Source: Antilocapra americana (taxonomy: Eukaryota > Chordata > Mammalia > Artiodactyla > Antilocapridae). Taken from it: 64,000 bases of DNA. The DNA lies in assembly GCA_007570785.1 (NCBI GenBank), contig ML660774.1, positions 7,331,969 to 7,395,968 of the forward strand, read 5' to 3'. The position numbers were made by a program, and so were the translations under genes. The notes under the pieces are model-generated. The model searched no databases. It saw nothing but the letters and a program-made list of their open reading frames with translations, and was not told where the DNA came from. Numbering within the stretch: the stretch's first letter is position 1; every line of letters begins with the position of its first letter. Positions 31,291 to 43,140 of this stretch are shown here, in pieces.

Positions 31291-31939
31291 AGGTTTACAG
31301 CCTCCACCTGTTTGGTTAAAAATACGTAGAGGAGGTGGCTTCCGAGTGCGGCTTAAAAACATCCGATGAAGTTCATCTTCGAAGGACAGACAACTGTCTT
31401 TCTGAGCGCCTGAGGGCTCAGAAAGCTGAAATTGCCTTTGGCGCACAGATCAGCTCAGCTTCGGGGCGCTTGGCGACCTGGTGAGAGGCTGGCAGCGACT
31501 GGGTGGGGTGACCCGCTCCCCTAAAGGGCTGTTCGCTCTGCGGATACCTACAACCAGCCACTGGGGCGGGACTGAGATGCTGGGCTCCTGGTGAGAAAGG
31601 CTTCTCCGCCTTTTCCTGGGGGAGGCGGATTTAAGCTTTCTTGCTCCACCCAGAAGATAGGAACGTTTGGGGTTTAGAGAAGAGTTGGCTAGTGATCTTT
31701 AAGGGGCTTGTAGTTTTCACTGACAGTTGGGATCTGCCTTCCCCACAAAACAGTGGTACATTTAAAATAGAGCAAACTGAAATTAGGTTTTTCTAGGACC
31801 CAAGGAGCAAAATAAGCCTCATTGTTGTTTTAGGTTAACAGGTAAAATGCACAAGGTATTCAACCCATTAAAATTGTGTTTGTGAGAATTTAAAACTTTT
31901 CCTCCATTGATTTTTTTGTTGTTGTTTCTTTTTTGTTCC
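31291..31939. other. Non-coding DNA downstream of HELT, nothing recognised
   Basis: Unique-looking sequence that shifts from GC-rich to AT-rich. No repeats or genes are seen. Confidence 0.5.
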
Positions 31940-31951
31940 CATTCCTTGTGA

Positions 31952-32151
31952 AAAGTGAAGTCACTCAGTCGTGTCCGACTCTTTGCAACCCCATGGATTG
32001 TAGCTTACCAGCCTTCTCTATCCATGTGATTTTCCAGGCAAGAATACTGGAGTGGGTTGCCATTTCCTTCTCCAGGGGATCTTCCCCACCGAGACCGGGT
32101 CTCCTGCGTTGTAGGCAGACACTTTTACCATCTGAACCTCCAGGGAAGTCG
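31952..32151 (-). repeat. Bov-tA SINE with 12-bp TSD
   Basis: Antisense Bov-tA with the usual BovA body and tRNA head. cattccttgtga occurs at 31940-31951 and 32152-32163. It marks the right edge of the repeat-poor HELT domain. Confidence 0.97.
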
Positions 32152-32163
32152 CATTCCTTGTGA

Positions 32164-33769
32164 TGCCCTGTAAATAAATAACTGGAAATTATGTAGCAGA
32201 TTTTCCTGTTTCCTGAGGCCATTTGGCTGAACTAGGATGATCTGTCATAGCTCAGATTAGCTGGAGTACAATAATTAACTTATTCCATTTCTGTGGAGAG
32301 GGTTTAAGGGAGCTCTGACCTAGACTGTTTACTAATGTCATGGAATAGGATGACCACAATTTATAAACCATCAAACTTGATTACACAGAGACAGGAGGAC
32401 CAACACACACACATACACAAACACACACAAAACCACTTCATTATGTTGTCCATAAACTGAAACTTAATACATATATTTTGGGGGCAGGAAGAATCTATGA
32501 ACATTAGAAAAGGTCTCTCAAGTCAGGGGTTCTTGTGCTACATGTCAGTATAATGCTTACCTAGAAAATGTAAGATGCAAACCAGTATCTCTTCCCTTAT
32601 GAAAGGAAAGTCAGTGTAGGACCAGGAGGCCATTTGGGTAACAAATATACATCGAGCAATATGGGATGAAAACAAATTATGCAGAAATGGGAGAATGCAT
32701 GGTGCCTATTATTGGAACACATGTCTTACACCCGTTTTTATCAGCGCTGGATACAGAATATGAAGAAGGCCTTTCAGGCTTTTTTCTCAGAGCACTAAGC
32801 CAATCTGAATTCCCTTTGGTAGTGAAGCACTGAAGATATAGTGTTACCCTGGAAATATAAATTATTAATAGATTCAGCATTTTTGTCACTTCTCAACTGT
32901 TAACCAAATTAGACAAAACTTTCTTTTGCTAAGTAGATTTTCTCTTTGGGATTAGCTTTGGGAAAGCACAGGCCACCACAGTAAAAAACTTCGGTCATTT
33001 ACATATAATTTTGCAAACTTCCACTGGCCCATGACAGTCTTTGTACCTCAAATGTTGGTATTCTTGATTTTTTTTTTCCCCTTTCTCATTTAACTGTGGA
33101 GGATAAAACCCTGCTTTGGATTTACAATGACTTTAGGATAAAAGTCTCCCTCCCCTTTCTCTCCCTCTCCCTTTCTGTGTGCATGTGTACTGGTGTCTTT
33201 TCTGAAACCTTCATCCAAAGTTCCAATTCTCTAGGCTTGGCCAAAAGTCAAACTTTGCAAAACATTAAAAACGTCACTACAAAATGGAATCGATTTAAAT
33301 CAGATTGTGACTTTAATGTGTTCTTCCTGTACTTTCCGTGATGACACGTTACTTCCAGCCTCTCTGTCCCAAATCCCCTGCCTACTCCCCCCTCTGTCTG
33401 AGTCTCTTATACCCAATCCCTCCACTCTTTCTTTTAAGTAAGTTGTATAGTAATGGTTTCCAAGAGAGGCTCAACCAAACCCAGAAATAGCAAAAAACAA
33501 AAAACAGTGGGTTTGGCTGGAGGTGACCCATTGTGATGCTTCTGAAAGGGGCAACCTCTTGTTTCTTGGGCTTCATCCTTGAGTGGGCAAGAATAAAAAT
33601 AATCATCCCCTTGAAATCAAAGGTTTTCTCCAGAGGCTTGAGGAACAAAGCTGATGGCTGGTGCTTTGGGTCAGTCCTGTGGCTCTGTAGGGCTACAACT
33701 AGGCCCTTCGAGGCCCTCCAGCCACCCCAGTGGAAAGGGCAGTAATACAGAGCTCACTTGTGCTTCCAA
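32164..33769. other. Non-coding DNA, nothing recognised
   Basis: AT-rich unique-looking intergenic sequence with a short imperfect CA stretch near 32402-32432. Confidence 0.5.
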
Positions 33770-33995
33770 GCGTTATTGAACAAACACAGCTGAGTACCAG
33801 TGGGGGCCCAGCAGTCTGGCCTGCTAGAGACCAGGCAAGAAAGGTGGAAGAGTACCCATGCAAGTGCCCACCTGACCCCACAAAGGCATGGGATGCCTAA
33901 GAATGTAGTAATGGGTATCTGTACAGAGTAACACACCAAGAAAAGTAAGGCGAGATGGAGCAGGTAGTAGGAGCTCAATAAATACATGTTGAATG
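33770..33995. repeat. Possible ancient repeat (L2/MIR-like tail)
   Basis: Ends with 'gtaggagctcaataaataca', the terminal word typical of L2 or MIR 3' ends. The left part is too diverged to name. Confidence 0.35.
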
Positions 33996-34834
33996 ATACT
34001 GTTACAGGGAGGAACTGAGTCCATCTCAGATCTGTCTCTTATACTTTAACCTCTGCTTCCCATTGCTTTTGTTCATTAAAAGGATACTGTCCACACAGAA
34101 TGCCCTGCCTAGGGGAACCCTGTCCCTCTGCCTGAATGTTAAACCAAAATGCCTTTGTTCAGGACCCCATCCACCTGTGGATGGCTACAGGGAGGAAGAA
34201 ATTAACACAGTCCATCCCTGGAGCAGGCCATTCCAGGAGATATCTGCAAGATTAATGGCCTTTTTTACTTTACTTCCTTACCCTCCCCTCTGATCTATAA
34301 AAGAACCTGGTATTCAGATCCCAATAAGATGGTTATTTTGAGACATTAGTCTGCCATTTTCTCCATTTGCTGGCCAAATACAGTCATATTCCTTGCCTCA
34401 ACACCCCGTTTCTTGGTTAACTGGCCTATCCTTCAGTGAGCTTGGACTCAGTGACAACGCTGTAGTGCCGAAGCTCCTGGATTCTACATCTCCCCTAGGC
34501 CTCTTGTTTCTGGCCCAAAGGCCCCCCTGTGCTTCAGCAGAGACCAGAAAGTACTCATACATCCACCCAGAAATCTCTGAAACAATCTACACACACTCTG
34601 TTAGACAGGGTAATACCTTTCCTTTGCCTAGAAATTCTACCTTGTGCTATGGCAGTGAAAGACATGCTTGGCCTGCTTGATTAAGGCAGTCAACTCTTCC
34701 CAAAGGCTCAGCTAAATGCAGTCACCCAAGCCAGGATTTGAATTCAAAATTAGCCTGATGAGAGGTCTGCCCTTTTTCACACAGGCAAGATCCAAGACAG
34801 GGCTGAGTCTATTCCACTCTCCTTTTTGCACCAT
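33996..34834. other. Non-coding DNA, nothing recognised
   Basis: C/T-rich text with weak L2-like words near 34070-34130. Short open frames only. Confidence 0.45.
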
Positions 34835-35045
34835 TAGTTGTTCAGACTACCTGGATTTGCATTCCAGCTCTGCGGCTTACACTTTTGGGCAAACTGCTAG
34901 GCCTCTCTGCATGTTTCCTCATCTATAAAAATAGAGATATTAAATGTGCATATAACCTCATAGGGTTGCTAAGAGGACTAAATGAATTGGTACACTCTAA
35001 TCCCTTGACACAGTGTGTGGCCCACAGTGAGTGTTTACTAAATGC
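34835..35045 (+). repeat. MIR SINE
   Basis: 'attccagctctgcggcttac', 'tgtttcctcatctataaaaa' and 'catagggttgctaagaggac' follow the full MIR order. Confidence 0.85.
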
Positions 35046-35285
35046 TAGCTATTAAGACAATTAGCTGTTTCTCTTTCCCTTCTCCAAACAGTCAGATCTT
35101 GGGACCACCTCAAACTAAAAAATAAAGCGTCAAGGCAAATCACAAAAAAAATCTTGAACCCCAGGGCTCTTAAACCTCAAGGCTTATTCTGATATGAGTG
35201 ACATTCTTTATTTAGGGCAAGTGGGGGTGGAGCTCAAATTCCATCCCATGGTGCATCTGAGGGCTCTGAGCCCTACTCAGACTGA

Positions 35286-35343
35286 AACCAGGTCTCCCGC
35301 ATTGCGGGCAGATTCTTAACCATCTGAGCTACCAGGGAAGCCC
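35286..35343 (-). repeat. Fragment of a Bov-tA tRNA head
   Basis: 'ccaggtctcccgcattgcgg' to 'gctaccagggaagccc' is the antisense tRNA-like head alone. Confidence 0.8.
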
Positions 35344-37107
35344 GTGACTGGTAGTCAGAGCCCCCTAATAGCTTTGGAACACTATCTCTTACACTCTTTC
35401 AAATACAGAAATATGGCTTTATGTTTGTTACTTTGTGACAGCTTTTTACCCACATTTCTATATTCTCTCTCAAAGTACACATTCTAATGACTGTTAACGT
35501 ATAAACATTGGCTGTTACAGATTCTTTTCTGGATTGTGGAGTAAATAAATAAACTGATTCAATATTCTTTAAATACACTTTTGTTGGCAGCTTTGTGTTC
35601 TTCTCAGCATTTCCCCCATTTTCCCCTGTTCCAGGCTTTTATCCATTGTATTTGTCACTCCTAGCTCCAGACTCACCCCCTGATGCAGGCGAAAGTACTG
35701 CTATAGACTCTTAGCTCCCTGGGTCCGGACCCCTCACTCTCACTCACTTTCTCACTTGACCTTTATTTCTCATCCTCTGTGGTTTTCTGATTGCTCAGCT
35801 CCCCATATCTGACTGTCCATGTACCCACAATCTGGTGTAAGAATGATCTCCCTGTGTGTGTGCGTCCCACGTGGAGAGGTACTACTGGGGTAACTCTCTC
35901 AACACCTCTCAGCGGTCCTTTCACATTCTTCAGTTAGCCCATCGGAGAGTTTAGGACGTAGATCCAGGCACCTCACCCCGGCCCCTTTCTCTTTGGGCTC
36001 TAATTTGCCCAGAAGAAGCAAGCAAGCAAGCATTCCAATCTGAGCTGGCTGGAAAATTCTGAGCTGTTCCTATGCTTTTGATGGGTTAGTTTAATTCTAA
36101 GGTGAAGTGTTGCAAGCCTACTCTCCACACATGGATATCACATCCTCAAATCAATCACAAAATATACATGTTTTTCCTTCACCCAACACCTATATCTACA
36201 TCCTAAATGAGCACAGGTAGGAGGGAAAAAACTTCTTCCATTTATTGGATGCTCTAAAACCACAGAACCTGGTTGCCTATAAGTGTGCAGTCAGGAAGGC
36301 GGATACATATATATGCTTGCGTGCGGCAAGCAGTGTAGGCTCAGGAGTGGGCGCACAGGTGGTTGCTGTGTCCACAAGTGAGCATGGACGGGATGAACTG
36401 GGACCAGAGAAAAGAGCAGACCACTGAAAAGAATGGCTAAGTTAGAGCCTGAGGGACGCAACTGTTCCTGGCTCCCTTGTAAGATAAGAAGCAATCCTTA
36501 TGAAGGTCTGCAAATCTGTCCCATTATTATCACTAGCAAATCCTCTATACAGTGGAGAGAGCTGCAGCAAAGCAGAAGAGAGGCAGTAGACAGCATTATG
36601 TTGATTGGAGGTGTGGGAGATAACAGGAAAGTTGCCCAAACCACACACCATGGGGTGGGAGACTTGGGCAGAAGCTCAGGGCTGAGCTATAAAGAGATGG
36701 TGGGAGGGAAAAGAACCTCAAGGGAATTGGGAACTTGAATATTTTTGCTGTGTCCACTTGGCCTCATTTATTACATTTAGCTTAAAAGCATGAGTCAATA
36801 AAAATATTAGTTAAAGTTTTATAAATATGATGAAACTTTCTTGCTACAATATTGCTAGTAGCCTTTTCGCAATGTTTGATGAAACAAAAGTAAGCCTCCT
36901 CTATGGCTGGTCTGTCATAGGGTTATCAGTAGGTGTCTTCCACAGTAAAACACTTTCATTTCTACCCAGTAAGGGCAGAACTTTATATTTTTTACATTAA
37001 CATGATTTCTATCTTATGTCAGACTATCTAAATCTGTGATTCAGCCTTGTTATTCTTTCTTAATATAACGTAAAGTGTAATTGGTGAAGAAAAACTTCTA
37101 TAAGGGG
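35344..37107. other. Non-coding DNA, nothing recognised
   Basis: Unique-looking intergenic sequence; frames of up to 101 codons have no motifs. Confidence 0.5.
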
Positions 37108-37190
37108 TAGCCATAGAGAGGAGCCTGGTGGGCTACCATCCATACCGTCCATGGGGTTGCAAAGAGACACAACTAAGCATGCATGCTTGC
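37108..37190 (+). repeat. BovA fragment
   Basis: 'gaggagcctggtgggctacc' to 'ttgcaaagagacacaactaa' is the right half of a BovA unit with a short internal duplication. Confidence 0.8.
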
Positions 37191-38499
37191 ACATGGAAAG
37201 GGTGCACACAAGTTTTAGGACTACAAGTTACAATGTATCTCTCTCCTCTCTACTCTCTGGGTGTAGTGTATGCTACATACTAGCAGCAACAGTAACAGTT
37301 GTAACCTGTCTAGCAGTACTGCCGGGGGAAGTCTGGGGGAGTCACTTCTGGGTACTTGGAGAAACTGTCTGGAAAAAGTCAAATTGGAAGGAGTCAAATT
37401 TATATTCTGGCCACAAGCAATAAAAGCTTGAAAAATTCCTGATTTCACAAACCTTTTCTACTGTGATGTACAGTAAAGACGTAGACAAATTGAACCATCT
37501 CTGAATTACATAATAGCTCAGTCAAAAAGACAAGAGCAATGAGGATTCTGTCAGATTATAACTGAATAATATCTATCATGACTCTGAGCCCTAGGCCGAT
37601 GGTGGCCCAAACATATGTGGTGAAGGGAAGCTGCAGGGGTAGGAATTTCACTGCTACATCATTCATTTTGGAGGGAGAAATTAAGCTAAGAATTTTTAGA
37701 CTACTATAGAAAAAATGGAAAAGTTCTGAAACTACTGAAAGTAGCATTGTGCTATGTTTCCCTGGCATTAAGAGAACATTTATCAGCGAGACAACATTTT
37801 CAAATCTTTTCAAATGTGTATTATCAAAAGAGATACGAAAAACCTGAATACGCTTTGGACATGAGGGAATTTAGGAAAAGATAATTTCCAAGAAGCATCA
37901 AATGACTTTCTGTGACAACAAGAACCGAGTGATGTGGGTAAAGAGAATGTAAGATGAGTTTATGTTGCACCTGATGCTGGTTTTTTGGGCATCAGGTATT
38001 TGCTATGGTTTGCAAGCTTCTTCCAAAACAAATCTGTAGTCTATTTTTCCATATAACCCCCAGTCATACTTTGACAGAACATGATAAGCCTCATCTTCAC
38101 TAAGGAGGGAGATGCAGAGCTCAAGAACTGATGTGAATTCTGGGAAGGGAAGGTAGCGCCGCTGTCAACACTCAGTTTCCAGAAAGCCCTGTGTAGGCTC
38201 TTCCAGTCACCCTGGATTAGAGAAAAGTACTGGACAAATAAATTCTTCCACCCCAAATGTATAAATACATCAAAACAGAAATGCTTCTCCCTTTTTTTCT
38301 CAGCCAGCCCCTTTTTTGCATGGATCACCAACTGTTTTTTCTCTTAGGGTGTAGGGTACAGTTATCCTCCAAGTTTCTTTCAAGGTTCTTAATCTAGACA
38401 AAACCATGCCGTGTTGTGCAAGGGACACCGATAAGGCCTTGCTTCTAGATCTGTCCTCTCCTCCAGATAGACTCACAAGCTGTCTCCTCTTGACTCACC
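37191..38499. other. Non-coding DNA, nothing recognised
   Basis: AT-rich unique-looking sequence without a gene-like frame. Confidence 0.5.
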
Positions 38500-38900
38500 A
38501 CTATGCCTTGACCAGTTTCTCACCCTTCGCCTAATCACACATCCAAACAGACATCAAGGCTTGTGAATTTTACCTCCTATCTCTCCATTCATTTCTATCC
38601 CTTCAGTCACAGCCAAAAACCAGGCATTCAATGACCCTTTTCAACTTCCCACTAATCTCCCAGCCTCCATTTCTGCTTCCTTCTAATTGATTTTCAGCAT
38701 CCCAACCAGGGTGTTTCCCAAAAACACAAATCTAAAACCCCGTGTTTAGAATCACTCAGTGCCTGCCCTCACTCTCAGGAAAAAGTCCAAGTTCCTTGCC
38801 AGACCTCACCACTGACACTAACTACCCCACACTCAGCATCAGGCACAGTGACTTCCTTTACTCCTCAGCTGTCCAGAGCTCTCTTTTACACTGGGCTATC
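38500..38900 (+). repeat. Probable L2 fragment
   Basis: C/T-rich text with 'ctcaggaaaaagtccaagtt' and 'cttgccagacctcacc' follows the L2 3'-region order, strongly diverged. Confidence 0.45.
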
Positions 38901-39116
38901 ATGAGTGCTGTATTTCAAAGGCAAAGGAGAGTTCAGAATACCTTTTCTCTTGGGTGACTGGTCAGGACCCCGAACTTGACTCTTAACTAAAGAGAAGCTG
39001 ATCCTCATTCTCAGGTAAAGGGAAGTGCACTGTGGCGGGAGTATTATGTCCATTCATACAAACCTGCCTCTAAAATGACTCCAGAAATTCCAAGTGCAAA
39101 ACACTGAAAAAAATCA

Positions 39117-39325
39117 CAGTTGACCCTTGAGCACAGGTTTGAACTGTGCGGGTCCACTTCTACATGGATGTTTTTTCCCCCCAATATATACACACTACAG
39201 TACAGCCCAATCTGCAGTTAGTCAAATTCAAGGAGGATATGAAGGGTGACTATAAAGTTGGATGTGGATTTTCAACTGCATTGAGGGTCACTGCCCCAAC
39301 CTCCAAGTTGTTCAAGGATCAACTG
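39117..39325. mobile_element. Tigger/MER2-like MITE with terminal inverted repeats
   Basis: The ends 'cagttgacccttgag' and 'tgttcaaggatcaactg' are near-perfect inverted repeats, and the internal word 'tttgaactgtgcgggtccac' is typical of this mariner-type family. At 209 bp it is a non-autonomous internal-deletion derivative. Confidence 0.8.
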
Positions 39326-39411
39326 TACATGAGATAAATGTTCTGGTCTTTTTTTCCCCCCGGACTTTTACAATCAAATGATATCATTATTTGACATTAC
39401 ATATTATCAAG

Positions 39412-39605
39412 AGGCAAGGTGATTGAGAACATGGGCTCTGGAGCTAAACTGTTGAGGCCTGGTTCTGCCACTTTCTTTGTATGGCCCTGAAAATTATTGA
39501 ACAGCTCTGAGCTTCATTTCCCATCAGTAAATGGAATGATAGTACCCATCCCATAGGGTGGATGGGAGAATTAAATACATTAATAGCAAAGTCTAGCCAA
39601 TAGTC
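39412..39605 (+). repeat. MIR SINE
   Basis: 'acatgggctctggagctaaa', 'ggttctgccactttctttgt' and 'tcatttcccatcagtaaatg' follow the MIR order closely. Confidence 0.88.
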
Positions 39606-40069
39606 TGTAACCACTAACTTAGCTAGCATGACTAAAATCTGCATGAGGCTGCTGTATAAACTAAATCAATTTATTTGGAAACTGCTGACCTATTCATAAT
39701 ACTGAATTCTTGAAATAAGAATTTATCTTGTCAATTCATTGCCCCCTCGTTTTATTTTTTAAACCAGTCTTAATCTGAGCATTTTCTTCTCTGCATCAGA
39801 AAAGACATCAAGAATGGAAGAAAGGTAGGAAGAGATCTTTTTCTAGGAAGGAATTTGTTAGGCAGTCAGGTACAGTGACAGCTTCAGAAGGTCTAAACAG
39901 ACCTCAGGACAGACACCTGACTGGAACAGCACTAGGGGATTTGGCTTAAAGCTGCAAACACACTGTTTGAGGCGGGTTTAGTCAGGCTAATGGAAATTAA
40001 GAAGGAGCTAGGTCTCCCAGAGGTGTTCCTTGATGTCTCCCCTGCCTGGCCCAGTGTTAGGGGCTGTCA

Positions 40070-40250
40070 CACAGTTACTCCACTTATTCTCCACAAACAC
40101 CTCTGCAGTAGAAAATATCACCCTCAATGTTCAGATGAGGCCTAATTTAGAATTTGTCGGAAGTCAATGTAATAATTTAGCAGCAGAGCTAGGACTTGAG
40201 CTGTAATAGGTTTGCTTCCCAGTTCAGTGCCCTTCCTTCTATGCAAGAAC
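40070..40250 (-). repeat. MIR SINE, antisense
   Basis: 'ttcagatgaggcctaattta' and 'agcagagctaggacttgagc' match the antisense MIR core. Confidence 0.65.
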
Positions 40251-40526
40251 TCTTACAGTCATGAAGTCTTACTTTTCATACTTTCTTGGAGCCGTATGAT
40301 TTAGAGCTAAGTTTAGGAATACTCTTCATTTCTTGTATAAAATTCTCTTCTTGTATAGTCCTCCAGGACCCCAAAGTTGGACAGCTGGATGTCCCAATTT
40401 ATGGTCTCTAAACTTCAGATTTAAAAAAATAATGTAACTTTAAAAAGCTAATAACAAAAATAATACATGCTTATTAGAGAAAATGGAAACATATTGGAAA
40501 GTTTAAAGAGGATAGAAAACACCTAT

Positions 40527-40663
40527 AGGACTTCCCTGGTGGCTCAGTGGTGAAAAATCCATCTGCCAATGCAAGAGACACAGGTTCAGTCCCTGGTCTG
40601 GGAAGATCTCACATGCCACGGAGCAATGAAGCTCATGCACCACAACTATTGAGCCTGTACTCT
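40527..40663 (+). repeat. CHR-type SINE, 5' half, split by BovB
   Basis: tRNA head 'ggacttccctggtggctcag' and body up to 'ttgagcctgtactct', where the BovB insert begins. The body resumes at 41916. Confidence 0.92.
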
Positions 40664-41915
40664 CAGTTCTCAGTTCAGTAGCTCAATCATGTCTGACTCT
40701 TTAAGACCCGATGGATTGCAGCACACCAGGCCTCCCTGTCTATCACCAACTCCTGGAGCTTGCTCATACTCATGTCCATTGAGTCAGTGATGCCATCCAA
40801 TCATCTCATCCTCTGTCGTCCTCTTCTCCCCCTGCCCTCAATCTTTCCCAGCATCAGCATATTTTCTAATGAGTCAATTCTTTGCATCAGAAGGCCAAAG
40901 TACTGGAGTTTCAGCTTCAGCATCAGTCCTTCCAACAAATATTCAGGACTGATTTCCTTTAGGATGGACTGGTTGGATCTCCTTGCAGTCCAAGGGGCTC
41001 TCAAGAGTCTTCTCCAACACCACAGTTCAAAAGCATCAATTCTTTGGTGCTCAGCTTTCTTTATAGTCCAACACTCACATCCATACATGACTACTGGAAA
41101 AACCACAGCTTTGACTAGATGGACCTTTGTCAGCAAAGTAATGTCTCTGCTTTTTAATATACTTTCTAGGTTGGTCATAACTTCTCTTCCAAGGAGCAAA
41201 CATCTTTTAATTTCATGACTGCAGTCACCATCTGCAGTGATTTTGGAGCCCCCAAAAATAAAGTCTGTCACTGTTTCCATTGTTTCCCCTTCTATTTGCC
41301 ATGAAGTGATGGGACTAGATGCCATGATCTGAGTTTTAAGCCAACTTTTTCACTTTCCTCTTTCATTTTCATCAAAAGGCTCTTTAGTTCTTCTTCGCTT
41401 TCTGCCATAAGGGTGGTGTCATCTGCATATCTGAGGTTATTGATATTTCTCCTGGCAATCTTGATTCCAGCTTGTGCTTCTTCCAGCCCAGCATTTCTCA
41501 TGATGTACTCTGCATATAAGTTAAATAAGCAGGGTGACCATATACAGCCTTGACATACTCTTTTCCCTATTTGGAACCAGTCTGTTGTTCCATGTCCAGT
41601 TCTAACTGTTGCTTCCTGAACTGCATACAGATTTCTCAAGAGGCAGGTCAGGTGGTCTGGTATTCCCATCTCTTGAAGAATTTTCCACAGTTTGTGGTGA
41701 TCCACACAATCAAAGGCTTTGGTGTAGTCAATAAAGTAGAAGTAAACATTTTTCTGGAAGTTTCTTGCTTTTTTGATAATCCAACGGATGTTGGCAATTT
41801 GATCCCTGGTTCCTCTGGCTTTTCTAAATCCAGCTTGAGCATCTGGAAGTTCATGGTTCCCATACTGTTGAAGCCTGGCTTGGAGAATTTTGAGCATTAC
41901 TTTGCTAGCATATGA
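40664..41915 (-). mobile_element. BovB (RTE-clade) LINE, 5'-truncated, inserted in a SINE
   Basis: The minus strand keeps long frames: about 270 codons (42104-41292, running in from the SINE) with reverse-transcriptase blocks and an intact RYADD box, then about 174 codons of the C-terminal part (41325-40801) in another frame. Part of the RT domain is well preserved, so this is among the younger copies here, but it is 5'-truncated, frame-disrupted and lacks the endonuclease. The imperfect repeat gtactct / gtgctct at 40657-40663 and 41916-41922 is the likely TSD. Confidence 0.95.
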
Positions 41916-42115
41916 GTGCTCTACAGCCTGGGAATCCCAGTTCCGTGTGTCACAACTATTGAAGCCTAGGCACCACAGAGCCCACACTCCACAACAAGAA
42001 AAGCCACCACAATGAGAAGCCCACTCACCACCACTAGAGAGTAACCTCCGCTCAACCCCAACTAGAGAAAAGCCCAAGCAACAGTGAGGACCCAACACAG
42101 TCAAAAATAAATATT
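41916..42115 (+). repeat. CHR-type SINE, 3' half, resumed after BovB
   Basis: 'gtgctctacagcctgggaat' through 'ccaacacagtcaaaaataaa' completes the CHR element that begins at 40527. Confidence 0.9.
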
Positions 42116-42889
42116 ATATTTTTAAAAAGTATTTAAAAAAATGATCTACAATCCCACCATCCAATATAAGCACATTTTTTGGTGTTTCCTTAAAATGTTT
42201 CTAGGTACTCACTAACTTTTGAATAAGTTTTGAACAGTTACTACATGTATATAGTACAAAATGTTAGAAGTACAAAAGGATGTACAGTCAAAAGCCTCCC
42301 TTCCACCTCTGCCCCCAGCCCTCAGTGCCCTTCCTAGGAAGCAATCACTACTGTCAGCTTTATACATCCTTTAAAAGATAGTCCATGTATACACACAAAT
42401 GGAATAATTTTAAAATTCTTTAAAAAAAAAAAAAAGGTGCATTGTCTTTTGTGTAAATAGAAGTATAGGCCAGGATTTTCTTACGCTCTAGATCTGACTC
42501 ACCCTCTGTCTCCTTTAGTAGCCACATGTCCGCCCAGCTCTCTTCACTGTTGTTTGTTCAGGTTGTCGCCCCAGCCAGGCAAAATCACTTTAGGATCTGC
42601 CTTGCGGCCAAATGCAGTGTGAGAGGGATCAAATTCATGACACTTTTTTATGAGATCATTCCTCAAATAACCTCACCTAAGAGAGACAAAGAATGAGAAG
42701 CTGTAAGAAGCTGAGTCTCTCTTCAGCAGGGCTGCACACATTTTACTTTGTGTGATGGTATGTCACCACTCTCTGTGCAACCTTCTTCCTGTATATGAAG
42801 TCTTTCCAGTTAGTAAGGGCTGCTGAGTCTAAATAATGTCTGTCTGACCTCTTTTAGCTGTCTTCCAAAAATTATGCCTGTAATTTTCT
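42116..42889. other. Non-coding DNA with possible old L1 3'-end text
   Basis: 42220-42440 resembles old L1 or similar 3' text ('ttactacatgtatatagtac', A-rich end), too diverged to name. Nothing else is recognised. Confidence 0.4.
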
Positions 42890-43140
42890 AAACTTGCCAG
42901 GCTCTCTTTTGCCTTTCCATATGCTCTTATGCTCTTTCCTCTTTCTTCTAGAAACTCATCCCACCACCATCCCAGCCTCCTCATCTCCCTTCTTCACCTA
43001 GAAAATTCCACCTCGCCTTCTCAAATGAAAACTTTCTCTGATACCCCACCTCCCTACCTCCCAATCTCATTAGGCACTTCTTTGTTACTCATTACACTTG
43101 TGCAAAACCCTGTCATTTATTTGACAAATACCTATTAGGT
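42890..43140 (+). repeat. Probable L2 fragment
   Basis: 'ctcaaatgaaaactttctct' followed by 'gataccccacctccctacct' and 'cttgtgcaaaaccctgtcat' follow the L2 3' region. Confidence 0.5.

Noticed and set aside
30885..31307. Frames of 110-140 codons on both strands just after HELT
   Set aside because: GC-rich DNA produces them on both strands at once; no motif and no conserved start or splice context.
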